Source of the DNA: Candidatus Binatia bacterium
GTDB taxonomy: Bacteria > Desulfobacterota > Binatia > UBA9968
Assembly (NCBI GenBank): GCA_036504975.1
Contig: DASXUF010000072.1
Location: 38,500-102,499, forward strand
Direction of reading: 5' to 3'
Length of the DNA: 64,000 bases
In this document: positions 56,053 through 63,908 of the stretch, one piece after another
How the letters are laid out: each line of letters begins with the position of its first letter
Numbering within the stretch: position 1 is the first letter of the stretch
Position numbers and translations under genes: made by a program
Notes under the pieces: generated by a model
Seen by the model: the letters and a program-made list of their open reading frames with translations, nothing else
Told to the model about the DNA's origin: nothing
Databases searched by the model: none

Positions 56053-57180
56053 ATGGAAGCCATCTTTTGGTCTGCCATCATATTTGTTTTTTACTCCTAT
56101 CTCGGCTACCCGATACTATTGATCGTCCTCGGTTTTTTGCGCAACCGATCGGTCAAGAAGGGCAAAATTTCCCCGCCCGTTTCTCTTATCATCACGGCGT
56201 ACAATGAGGAAAAGCGTATCCGAGAGAAGATCGAAAATGCGCTCCAACAAGACTATCCCGGGGACAGGCTGGAGATTTTTGTCGCGTCCGACTGCTCCGA
56301 GGACCGAACCGACGACATCGTGCGATCCCTTCGTTCCAAAGGAGTTCAGCTTGTGAGGGCGGAGCGAAGAGGCGGAAAAGAGGCCGCGCAGAAGCTCGCG
56401 GTGAACACGGCGACCGGTGAGATACTCGTTTTTTCGGATGTCGCGACCATACTGCCGCCGAACGCGATAACGAACATCGTCAGAAATTTCTACGATCCCA
56501 CCGTAGGATGCGTCAGTAGCGTCGATAGAGTTTTTGATTCCGGTTCAACCACCGGGGGGGAGGGCATCTACGTGAAATATGAGATGCTCCTCCGGAACCT
56601 CGAGACAAGAGTCGGCACACTGGTCGGCTTAAGCGGTTCTTTCTTTGCCGCCCGGAGGGAGGTCTGCCAAAATTGGCAGCCTGAACTACAGAGCGACTTC
56701 AACACCTTGCTCAACGCCGTGCACTTGGGTCTCAGAGGCGTATCCGATCCGGAAAGCGTCGGATACTACAAAAACATCGCCGACGAAACCAGAGAGTACG
56801 AACGAAAAGTGAGGACGGTCTTGAGAGGGATCTCTGTCTTCATGAAGAGTCTGCCCATGCTCAATCCTTTTCGCTATGGGATATTTTCCTGGCAGTTATT
56901 GAGCCATAAGCTGTGCCGTTGGCTTGTTTCTATTGCCCTGATCCTTACATTTGTGAGCAATGCTTTTTTAATTTACAAGTCGTCGTTTTATCTCTCTCTT
57001 TTTGTGCTGCAACTTGCGTTTTATATCTTAGCCTTTGGCGGAGTAAAACTAGATCTGTCTTCCCGAAATATTTTGAAAATTCCTTCATTCTTCGTTCTGG
57101 TTAATTTATCAATATTAACTGCGTGGTTCCGATACTTTCGCGGACAACGGATCATAACTTGGGAGCCGTCGGAACGCTGA
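56053..57180 (+). CDS. Membrane-bound glycosyltransferase family 2
   Basis: A 375-residue processive-type GT2. An N-terminal helix (about 2-27) is followed by a catalytic domain with Ile-Ile-Thr-Ala-Tyr-Asn-Glu-Glu, Ala-Ser-Asp-Cys-Ser-Glu-Asp-Arg-Thr-Asp, Phe-Ser-Asp-Val and a Gly-Leu-Ser-Gly-Ser-Phe-Phe acceptor region. Three C-terminal helices follow (about 285-360). The general plan resembles cellulose/hyaluronan-synthase relatives, but the Gln-x-x-Arg-Trp motif is not evident, so it may be non-processive. Confidence 0.86.
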   Translation: MEAIFWSAIIFVFYSYLGYPILLIVLGFLRNRSVKKGKISPPVSLIITAYNEEKRIREKIENALQQDYPGDRLEIFVASDCSEDRTDDIVRSLRSKGVQLVRAERRGGKEAAQKLAVNTATGEILVFSDVATILPPNAITNIVRNFYDPTVGCVSSVDRVFDSGSTTGGEGIYVKYEMLLRNLETRVGTLVGLSGSFFAARREVCQNWQPELQSDFNTLLNAVHLGLRGVSDPESVGYYKNIADETREYERKVRTVLRGISVFMKSLPMLNPFRYGIFSWQLLSHKLCRWLVSIALILTFVSNAFLIYKSSFYLSLFVLQLAFYILAFGGVKLDLSSRNILKIPSFFVLVNLSILTAWFRYFRGQRIITWEPSER

Positions 57181-57208
57181 GATTACGCATTGAGATCGAG
57201 GACGATAG

Positions 57209-58264
57209 TTGTTCGCCTGGAAGATTTGGCTTCGTTGGCTCTTGGCCGGCGCTTTGTACTACAGCGGAACGTTATTTCTGTATCGCCGGCTTAGAAGGAT
57301 CGGATATCCCATCATCTTAAACTACCACCGGGTTCTCGATCCAGCCGCGGCACGGAACGAAGCCGTCCCTCCAGGGATGTATGTGCGGCCGCAAAGCTTC
57401 GAAAAACAGTTACGCTACCTGGCGCATCATTATCAGGTCGTTACCATGGAAGAGCTATTGGCCCGGCGTGAGCGAGCGGCGCAGACCCGCCGGCCTTTTT
57501 GTGTGATCACTTTTGACGACGGCTGGCGGGACAATTACGAAAATGCTCTCCCGCTGCTCCGCAAGTACAGGTTGCCGGCGACCTTGTTCCTATCGACAGG
57601 CTTCATCGGATCCGGTCAAACCCCTTGGTTCTACCGTCTCGGCCATGTTCTTCGCGTCCTTGCTGAAATGCCCGATGAGGCGTGCGCGGCGCTGCGGAAC
57701 TACCGGCAAAAGCTGCCCGTCCCACTCTCAGGCTGGCTCGCGGCTTCTTCGGCGGAGAGACAACGAGACATCGATGCCGTTATCGAGGAGTTAAAAAAGC
57801 TGCCGGGGGCCGAGCTGGGAACCCTCGTCGAGCGATTGCAGCAGTGGCTCGTGTTGAGAGGACAACGGGCGGATGTTAATAGCGTGGCGATGCTCGACTG
57901 GAAACAGGTGCGGGAGATGGCATTATCCTCCGTCGAGATCGGCTCGCACGGCGTTACGCACATGATTTTGACGCAGATAGCTCCGCAGGCGGCGAAAGTG
58001 GAGCTGCAGGAATCGAAACGCTGCATTGAGGAGCAAGTCGAACGGCCCGTAGGTGGCTTTTCGTATCCGAACGGGGATTATTCCGATGCGGTTGAAGCGT
58101 TGGTCCGCACGGCGGGATATCGCTATGCCTGTACCACACGACCGGGTTATATAGAATCCCGGGATAATCCTTTTCAGCTCAAGCGTATCTCCGTGCATGA
58201 CGATATCACGTTCTCCACCGCGCTGTTTGCTTGTCACATCACGGGAATCTTTAAGCTCCTCTAA
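57209..58264 (+). CDS. Polysaccharide deacetylase (NodB homology), membrane-anchored
   Basis: A 351-residue deacetylase. The N-terminal hydrophobic segment (about 5-25) precedes a NodB domain with Leu-Asn-Tyr-His-Arg-Val, Ile-Thr-Phe-Asp-Asp-Gly-Trp (catalytic Asp-Asp) and Ile-Gly-Ser-His-Gly-Val-Thr-His (zinc His pair). The later Phe-Ser-Tyr-Pro-Asn-Gly-Asp-Tyr is also typical. TTG start at 57209 is preceded by GAGGACG. An insert of about 85 residues lies between motifs 1 and 2. It is immediately followed by a dispersed repeat. Confidence 0.85.
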   Translation: MFAWKIWLRWLLAGALYYSGTLFLYRRLRRIGYPIILNYHRVLDPAAARNEAVPPGMYVRPQSFEKQLRYLAHHYQVVTMEELLARRERAAQTRRPFCVITFDDGWRDNYENALPLLRKYRLPATLFLSTGFIGSGQTPWFYRLGHVLRVLAEMPDEACAALRNYRQKLPVPLSGWLAASSAERQRDIDAVIEELKKLPGAELGTLVERLQQWLVLRGQRADVNSVAMLDWKQVREMALSSVEIGSHGVTHMILTQIAPQAAKVELQESKRCIEEQVERPVGGFSYPNGDYSDAVEALVRTAGYRYACTTRPGYIESRDNPFQLKRISVHDDITFSTALFACHITGIFKLL

Positions 58265-58350
58265 TTGAAGTCACCTCAGCGATCTCTGTGTCTTTGTGGT
58301 GAAGAAGAATCCGGATATCTCACCGCGGAGGCGCTGAGTGCGCGGAGAGG
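58262..58350 (+). repeat. Remnant copy of the GxxExxY-associated dispersed repeat
   Basis: The text from AATTGAAGTCACCTCAGCG through CACCGCGGAGGCGCTGAG parallels 63429-63500, including the last codons and stop region of the GxxExxY gene. It ends at a CACCGCGGAGGCGC unit like those at 62.8-63.7 kb. It therefore looks like a solo remnant of the same mobile or dispersed unit. The gap to the next gene (58351-58402) has nothing else. Confidence 0.65.
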
Positions 58351-58402
58351 ATCGAATGTTGTCCAAGTTTAAGAAGAGACCTTTTCCCCCTCCTCGCAGC
58401 AC

Positions 58403-59626
58403 ATGAGTGTCCTGATCACTGATGGCAATGAACGGGCGGCGCTGGCCGTGACCCGCGCCCTTGGCCGGCAACGCCTCAAGGTCGCGGTTGGAGCTGAAAA
58501 TGAAGACAGCTTGGCCGCAGCCTCAAAATACTGTTGGCGATCGTTTTCTTATCCCTCCCCGTACGCCGATGAGCGGCAATTTGTCTCGCGGCTTTTGGAG
58601 GTTGTGAAGAGTTTAAAAATCAGCACGGTGTTTCCAATCTCAGAAATCGCCATGTCGCTGGTGGTTCGACATCGCCGGGAATTCGAAGCGCACACTATCT
58701 TGCCCATCCCAACCACGGACGCCTTCGAGTCCTTGTCGAATAAGTATCGTCTCATGCAGCTTGCCGCCCAGTTGGGGGTGCCGATTCCCGAAACCGTTTT
58801 TGTTCCCGATGGCCGGTGGGATCGGGTATTCAACGGTCTTCTTGATTTCCCCGTTGTGGTAAAACCCGGAGTGTCGGTGATCAACATCGAAGGCCATCGA
58901 CGCAAGACCCAAATTCATTACGCCGCCGGCGAGGCGGAGCTGGGACGCTTGTACAAAACCATAGATTATTTATCCCAACCGTCGCTGATCCAGCGCCGGA
59001 TAGAAGGAGAAGGGCAAGGCGTCTTTGCCCTTATGGACAAGGGAAAGCCGGTGTCGCTGTTTGCGCACCGGCGGCTGCGCGAAAAGCCGCCGTCCGGCGG
59101 CGTCAGCGTATTAAGGGAGAGCGTCGCCTTGCCGCAGCCGATGACCGATTATGCCCTGCGCCTCTTACAACATGTCGGTTGGCACGGGGTCGCGATGGTG
59201 GAATTCAAGGTCGACCGACAATCAGGCGCTCCGTTGCTGATGGAAGTGAATGGACGCTTCTGGGGGTCGTTGCAGTTGGCTCTCGACGCGGGAATCAACT
59301 TCCCTTGTCTGTTGTATCGAATAGCAGCCGGCGAGGAGCTCCAGCTCCCGGTCAACGGGTATCGCATCGGCGTGAAATCGCGCTGGCTGTTGGGGGACCT
59401 GGATCATTTGCTGCTCCGGCTATTGAAGTCGGATGAAGAATTATCTCTCCCGCCGAATAGTCCGACAAAATTGAAAACCCTGCTCGAGTTTTGCCGTTTT
59501 TATCAACCCGGCATGCGCAACGAAGTGCTGCGCTTCGACGATCCGAAGCCCTTTGCCCGCGAGCTGGGCCGATACGTGCGCGACTTGCTGCGGCCGCGTC
59601 AAGCGGGCACCCATTTAAATGATTAA
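58403..59626 (+). CDS. ATP-grasp ligase-like protein
   Basis: A 407-residue ATP-grasp enzyme. An N-terminal Rossmann-like preATP domain (Val-Leu-Ile-Thr-Asp-Gly-Asn-Glu-Arg) is followed by the ATP-grasp core with Pro-Val-Val-Val-Lys-Pro-Gly, an acidic hinge and Met-Glu-Val-Asn-Gly-Arg-Phe-Trp-Gly-Ser, the metal-binding end of the fold. Homologues ligate amino acids or carboxylates to amines. In this locus it might attach an amino acid to the polysaccharide or its precursor (inference). It overlaps the next gene by 8 bases. Confidence 0.8.
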   Translation: MSVLITDGNERAALAVTRALGRQRLKVAVGAENEDSLAAASKYCWRSFSYPSPYADERQFVSRLLEVVKSLKISTVFPISEIAMSLVVRHRREFEAHTILPIPTTDAFESLSNKYRLMQLAAQLGVPIPETVFVPDGRWDRVFNGLLDFPVVVKPGVSVINIEGHRRKTQIHYAAGEAELGRLYKTIDYLSQPSLIQRRIEGEGQGVFALMDKGKPVSLFAHRRLREKPPSGGVSVLRESVALPQPMTDYALRLLQHVGWHGVAMVEFKVDRQSGAPLLMEVNGRFWGSLQLALDAGINFPCLLYRIAAGEELQLPVNGYRIGVKSRWLLGDLDHLLLRLLKSDEELSLPPNSPTKLKTLLEFCRFYQPGMRNEVLRFDDPKPFARELGRYVRDLLRPRQAGTHLND

Positions 59627-60209
59627 GGTGCCGATGGGCTCAGTCAACACGATCACCCGCTACATTAAAGATCCGCGTCGGTTGATCGCGGATTTCTCTT
59701 CGCGGCTCGGCATTCGGAGTCGTAATATTCGCCGGGCTTTATCGGGGCAGATTCGCTCGGTTCTCTTCGTCTGCCAGGGCAATGTCTGCCGCAGCCCGTT
59801 GGCCGCAGCCTATTTTGACTCCAGGCTGAGAGAACGAGGCTCAGAAATCGAAGTCCGCTCGGCTGGACTCGACACCACACCGGGGAAGGAAGCGCATCCA
59901 TTGGCAACCGCCGTAGCTCGGCAAAACAATCTGTCTCTGCAGACGCATGTGACCACATCGCTCAGTCGGGAGCTGGTCGCCGGAGCGGATCTCATTCTCG
60001 TTATGGAGTTAGTGCAGAGTTCCACGCTGCTTCAGAAGCATCCGGAGGCCACGGGAAAGGTGGTGGAACTCGGCTATTTCAACAACGGGCTATCGACGGA
60101 GATTGCCGATCCTTTCGGCGGGACCAAAGCGGATTTTGAGGTCTGCTATAAAGCGATCCGGCGATCCTGTGACAATCTGTTAAAATATCTCACGGATAAT
60201 GCGATCTAA
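59619..60209 (+). CDS. Low-molecular-weight protein tyrosine phosphatase (Wzb-like)
   Basis: A 196-residue phosphatase. The P-loop Cys52-Gln-Gly-Asn-Val-Cys-Arg58-Ser and the general-acid region Ala-Asp-Pro-Phe-Gly-Gly near 161-166 are present. The N-terminal 46 residues are a basic extension not found in typical 150-residue members. It is the likely counterpart of the tyrosine autokinase at 35173-36066, cycling its Tyr cluster and thereby polymerisation. It starts inside the end of the ATP-grasp gene. Confidence 0.87.
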   Translation: MIKVPMGSVNTITRYIKDPRRLIADFSSRLGIRSRNIRRALSGQIRSVLFVCQGNVCRSPLAAAYFDSRLRERGSEIEVRSAGLDTTPGKEAHPLATAVARQNNLSLQTHVTTSLSRELVAGADLILVMELVQSSTLLQKHPEATGKVVELGYFNNGLSTEIADPFGGTKADFEVCYKAIRRSCDNLLKYLTDNAI

Positions 60210-60231
60210 GAAACAAACAGTGGAGAATATA

Positions 60232-62085
60232 ATGCTCTCCACCGACATTCTCGGCATATCGGCTTATTATCACGATAGCGCCGCGTGCCTCGTGCGGGAC
60301 GGCCAGGTCGTGGCCGCGGCTCAAGAGGAACGTTTCACCCGAAAAAAACAAGATGCCGGATTTCCGGGCCGGGCGATACGCTATTGCCTCCGCGAGGGTG
60401 GAATCTCTCTGGCCGATCTCCGCTACGTCGTCTTTTACGACAAACCGCTCGTGAAATTTGAGCGGCTCCTCGAGACCTACTTGGCCTTCGCTCCCAGCGG
60501 CCTCCAGTCTTTTTTGGCGGCGATGCCGGTATGGATGAAGGAAAAGATGCTTCTCAAGAGTCTGCTGCAGAAAGAATTGGCGGCCGTCTCTGGAGGTCTC
60601 AGTAAATCGGAGCTCCCTCAGATTCTCTTTGGCGAGCATCATGAGTCCCATGCCGCCTCGGCGTTCTATCCTTCTCCTTTCGAAACAGCGGCGGTTCTCT
60701 GCATGGACGGGGTTGGGGAGTGGGCCACCACGTCGGCGTGGCTTGGCCAGGGGAATAATATTACTCCGCTCTGGGAAATTTCGTTTCCTCACTCGCTCGG
60801 GCTGCTTTATTCTGCATTTACTTATTACACCGGTTTCAAGGTCAATTCCGGTGAGTACAAAGTCATGGGGCTCGCTCCTTACGGTGAGCCCAAATACGTT
60901 CAAGCCATCTATGATCATTTAATCGATCTCAAACCGGATGGAACCTTTCGCCTCAATATGGACTGCTTCAATTACTGCACGGGCTTGACGATGACTAACG
61001 GGAAATTTGAGGGTCTGTTCGGCGGTCCGGCCAGGAGGCCTGAAACCTTGCTCACGCAGCGCGATATGGACCTGGCGCGATCGATCCAAGAGGTGACCGA
61101 AGAGGTCATGTTACGATTGGCCAGGACCCTCCACCGCGAAACCGGCGCGGAAAACCTTTGCCTGGCGGGCGGCGTGGCTCTGAACTGCGTCGGCAACGGG
61201 AGAATTCTGCGCGAAGGACCCTTCAAAGGATTATGGATCCAGCCGGCCGCAGGAGATGCCGGCGGCGCCCTGGGCGCCGCTTTGACCGCGTGGCACCGGC
61301 TCGAAGAAAAGCCGCGGGCTCTAAACGGCGGCGGCGACGCGATGCAGGGGAGTTTCTTGGGCCCCGCTTTTTCAAACGATGAAATTGAAAAGTTCTTGCA
61401 GAGCAATGGGGCGCCGCATGAATTTTTGAGCGATGAAGCTCTCTTTCGCCGAATCCCCGAAGACCTGGAAGCCGGAAAAGTCGTGGGTTGGTTTCAGGGA
61501 CGCATGGAGTTCGGGCCGCGAGCTTTGGGTGGCCGGAGCATCATCGGGGACGCCCGTAATCCCGGGATGCAGTCCGTCATGAATCTAAAAATCAAGTACC
61601 GGGAATCTTTCCGGCCCTTCGCTCCCTCCGTGCTTCGGGAGCGAGTGTCGGACTACTTTGAAATGGATGCGGATAGTCCCTATATGCTGCTGGTGGCTCC
61701 AGTGCAAGAATCACGTCGGACACCCATGACGAAGGAACAGAAAGCATTGTGGGGGATCGATTTGTTAAATGTTCCACGGTCGGATATTCCAGCGGCGACA
61801 CATGTTGATTACTCGGCGCGCGTCCAAACCGTCGATGAAGCGACGAATTCACGATATTATAAGCTGCTCAAAGCTTTCGAGGCAAAAACCGGCTGCGGCG
61901 TGATCGTGAACACCTCATTTAACGTTCGCAATGAGCCCATCGTCTGCACGCCTGAGGAAGCCTACCGCTGTTTTATGCGCACCCAGCTCGATACCCTGGT
62001 TCTGGAAAACTATGTGTTGAACAAAGCCGACCAAAAGCCCTGGGTCGAAGATACCAATTGGCAGGATGAATTCGAGTTGGACTAA
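60232..62085 (+). CDS. NodU/CmcH-family carbamoyltransferase
   Basis: A 617-residue O-carbamoyltransferase. The N-terminal YrdC/Kae1-like ATPase region has Gly-Ile-Ser-Ala-Tyr-Tyr-His-Asp-Ser-Ala and Gly-Glu-His-His-Glu-Ser-His-Ala. The middle has Asn-Ser-Gly-Glu-Tyr-Lys-Val-Met-Gly-Leu-Ala-Pro-Tyr-Gly and Leu-Ala-Gly-Gly-Val-Ala-Leu-Asn-Cys, and the C-terminal domain Glu-Phe-Gly-Pro-Arg-Ala-Leu-Gly. Start 60232 follows GGAG; ATG 60199 would overlap the phosphatase. It uses carbamoyl phosphate to carbamoylate a sugar hydroxyl. Confidence 0.9.
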   Translation: MLSTDILGISAYYHDSAACLVRDGQVVAAAQEERFTRKKQDAGFPGRAIRYCLREGGISLADLRYVVFYDKPLVKFERLLETYLAFAPSGLQSFLAAMPVWMKEKMLLKSLLQKELAAVSGGLSKSELPQILFGEHHESHAASAFYPSPFETAAVLCMDGVGEWATTSAWLGQGNNITPLWEISFPHSLGLLYSAFTYYTGFKVNSGEYKVMGLAPYGEPKYVQAIYDHLIDLKPDGTFRLNMDCFNYCTGLTMTNGKFEGLFGGPARRPETLLTQRDMDLARSIQEVTEEVMLRLARTLHRETGAENLCLAGGVALNCVGNGRILREGPFKGLWIQPAAGDAGGALGAALTAWHRLEEKPRALNGGGDAMQGSFLGPAFSNDEIEKFLQSNGAPHEFLSDEALFRRIPEDLEAGKVVGWFQGRMEFGPRALGGRSIIGDARNPGMQSVMNLKIKYRESFRPFAPSVLRERVSDYFEMDADSPYMLLVAPVQESRRTPMTKEQKALWGIDLLNVPRSDIPAATHVDYSARVQTVDEATNSRYYKLLKAFEAKTGCGVIVNTSFNVRNEPIVCTPEEAYRCFMRTQLDTLVLENYVLNKADQKPWVEDTNWQDEFELD

Positions 62086-62147
62086 GTCCGAACCAAAGAT
62101 ATTTGAAATTGTCGGTTGAATTGTGGGTTACGGAACCGAACAAGAAT

Positions 62148-62390
62148 GACTCGCGCAAAGACGCAAAGCACGCTAAGTTCGGAGAAGTATTTCTTTCTTT
62201 GCGTTCTTGGCGCCTTGGCGCGATAAAGAATTAGATCCGAAATCTACGACTCGCGCAAAGACGCAAAGCACGCCAAGTTCGGAGAAATATTTCTTTCTTT
62301 GCGTTCTTGGCGACTTGGCGCGATATAGAATTAGATCCGAAATCTACGACTCGCGCAAAGCCGCAAAGGGCGCTAAGTTCGGAGAAGTAT
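62148..62390 (+). repeat. Tandem 100-bp repeat (2.4 copies)
   Basis: The unit beginning GACTCGCGCAAAGACGCAAA starts at 62148, 62248 and 62348, exactly 100 bases apart. The third copy breaks off near 62390. Each full unit has CGCAAAG-type and CTTTGCG/TTGGCGCG arms that are imperfectly complementary. It fills the 331-base gap between the carbamoyltransferase and SxtJ genes, together with short flanks in which nothing else is seen. Confidence 0.85.
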
Positions 62391-62416
62391 CGAAATCACA
62401 GACGAGGGAGATAAGA

Positions 62417-62809
62417 ATGCAAGAAGTGATCGGCGCTAAACAATTACGCTCTTTTGGGTTTCTCGTCGGTGGAATTTTTGCCCTGCTGGGGTTTGGGCCG
62501 CTCCTGTTGGGGAAAGAAGTGCGGCTGTGGGCGATCATCCCGGCCGGAGCGCTTCTCATTCTCGGTCTCCTCCTACCGCAAAGTTTGGGACCGATCTACC
62601 GAGTTTGGATGAAGCTCGGCCACATTCTCGGCTGGATCAACACAAGAATAATCCTGAGTGTGGTCTTTTATGGTCTGGTTTTTCCCATGGGGTTTATCAT
62701 GCGTTTGGCGGGAAGGGATCCGATGCGGCGCCGCTATGATCCGGCAGCCGAAAGCTACCGTGTCCCATCGACGCAGCGTCCGGGTTCGCACATGTTGCGA
62801 CAATTTTAA
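62417..62809 (+). CDS. SxtJ-family membrane protein
   Basis: A 130-residue membrane protein with about three hydrophobic segments (10-29, 34-50, 68-98) and a polar C-terminus containing Asp-Pro-Met-Arg-Arg-Arg-Tyr-Asp. This resembles SxtJ proteins found next to NodU-type carbamoyltransferases in surface-polysaccharide and natural-product clusters. Start 62417 follows GAGGGAG. Its position two repeats after the carbamoyltransferase matches the usual gene order. Function is unproven; a scaffold for the carbamoyltransferase is often assumed. Confidence 0.8.
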   Translation: MQEVIGAKQLRSFGFLVGGIFALLGFGPLLLGKEVRLWAIIPAGALLILGLLLPQSLGPIYRVWMKLGHILGWINTRIILSVVFYGLVFPMGFIMRLAGRDPMRRRYDPAAESYRVPSTQRPGSHMLRQF

Positions 62810-62829
62810 CTTTGGGTCTTCGGGAATTG

Positions 62830-63058
62830 CACCGCGGAGGCGCAGAGTACGCGGAGAAAACCTCTCTGTGAACTCTGTGTCTCTGCGGTGAAAAGGAATT
62901 CAGATATCACCGCAGAGGCGCAGAGGACGCGGAGAAAGACCCCTCTGTGAACTCTGTGTCTCTGCGGTGAAAAACGATTCGGAGATTACACCGCGGAGAC
63001 GCTGAGGACGGGGAGAATCCGGATATTGCACCGCGGAGGCGCTGAGGGCGCGGAGAGT
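62830..63058 (+). repeat. Tandem copies of a CACCGCGGAGGCGC-type dispersed repeat
   Basis: Units starting CACCGCGGAG or CACCGCAGAG occur at 62830, 62908, 62989 and 63029, giving spacings of 78, 81 and 40. Within each long unit the initial CACCGCGGAGGCGCAGAG is nearly complementary to a later CTCTGTGTCTCTGCGGTG, so each forms a hairpin. The last, truncated unit runs into the start of the GxxExxY gene. Confidence 0.85.
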
Positions 63059-63064
63059 ATAGTT

Positions 63065-63439
63065 GTGAACGGACTAACGGAGAAGATTATCGGGGCGGCA
63101 ATTGAGGTTCATAAGGTCCTCGGGCCTGGACTCCTCGAATCGGCTTATGAGGTATGTTTGGCGCATGAACTTTCCCTTGCGAACATCTCCTTCGAGCGCC
63201 AGTTGCCACTGCCTATAACCTACAAGTCACTACCGTTGGACTGCGGGTACCGGCTCGATTTCTTAGTTGAAAGAACGGTGGTTTTGGAATTAAAGGCGAT
63301 GGACGGGTTGCAACCGATTCATCAAGCACAATTGTTGACCTATCTGAAGCTGGGCGGATGGCCACTTGGTTTGCTGATCAATTTCAACGTGCCTGTGCTC
63401 AAGAATGGCATCAAGCGAATAGTGCATAATTTGAAGTAA
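63065..63439 (+). CDS. GxxExxY protein (PD-(D/E)xK nuclease-like)
   Basis: A 124-residue protein of the GxxExxY family. The signature Gly22-Leu-Leu-Glu25-Ser-Ala-Tyr28 is present, followed by Asp65 in Arg-Leu-Asp-Phe-Leu and Glu75-x-Lys77 in Leu-Glu-Leu-Lys, a PD-(D/E)xK-like core. The GTG at 63065 gives the family N-terminus; an in-frame ATG at 63026 would translate repeat DNA. The family is often found in multiple copies inside repeats, and its function is unknown. It interrupts the SxtJ-DUF5989 gene order here. Confidence 0.8.
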   Translation: MNGLTEKIIGAAIEVHKVLGPGLLESAYEVCLAHELSLANISFERQLPLPITYKSLPLDCGYRLDFLVERTVVLELKAMDGLQPIHQAQLLTYLKLGGWPLGLLINFNVPVLKNGIKRIVHNLK

Positions 63440-63706
63440 CCTCAGCGGACTCTGTCTCTGCGGTGGAAAACGAATCCGGATCTCTCACCGCGGAGGCGCC
63501 GAGAGCGCCGAGGCGAGGGAAAAGAAAGAACCCTCTGCGAACTCCGTGTCTCTGCGGTGAAAATGAATTCAGATATCTCACCGCCGAGGCGCCGAGAGCG
63601 CCGAGAAGAGCAAAGAGAAAGAATCCCTCTGCGGACTCTGTGTCTCTGCGGTGAAAAAGGACTTAGAGATTGCACCGCGGAGGCGCTGAGGACGCGGAGA
63701 AAATCG
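63440..63706 (+). repeat. Second block of the dispersed hairpin repeat
   Basis: CACCGC(G/C)GAGGCGC units start at 63486, 63579 and 63673 (spacings 93 and 94), each preceded by a CTCTG(C)GGTG-type complementary arm. This block follows the GxxExxY stop directly and ends about 18 bases before the DUF5989 start. No gene is seen inside it. Confidence 0.8.
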
Positions 63707-63723
63707 AATAAGGGGGCAAGCCA

Positions 63724-63876
63724 ATGGGCGATTTCATCGCTGAGTTATGGGCTTTCATGAAAGAGCGCAAGAAGTTTTGGCTGGCGCCGATCATTATCGT
63801 TCTCGTGCTTCTAGGCGGATTGATCGTATTGACGCAGGGATCCGCGGTCGCGCCGTTCATCTATACCTTGTTTTAA
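63724..63876 (+). CDS. DUF5989 small membrane protein
   Basis: A 50-residue protein with a charged N-terminus (Glu-Leu-Trp-Ala-Phe-Met-Lys-Glu-Arg-Lys-Lys-Phe-Trp-Leu-Ala-Pro) and one membrane helix (about 19-38), ending Ala-Pro-Phe-Ile-Tyr-Thr-Leu-Phe. This is the typical sequence of DUF5989 proteins that follow SxtJ in carbamoyltransferase modules. AAGGGGG precedes the ATG. Function is unknown. Confidence 0.85.
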   Translation: MGDFIAELWAFMKERKKFWLAPIIIVLVLLGGLIVLTQGSAVAPFIYTLF

Positions 63877-63908
63877 AGCATGAGCCAAATTCTTGTGTGA
63901 CGGTCAAA

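Noticed and set aside
62148-63706. Possible CRISPR array
   Set aside because: The repeats are 78-100 bases apart, variable, and form long hairpin units. There are no short identical repeats with unique spacers, and no cas genes are present.
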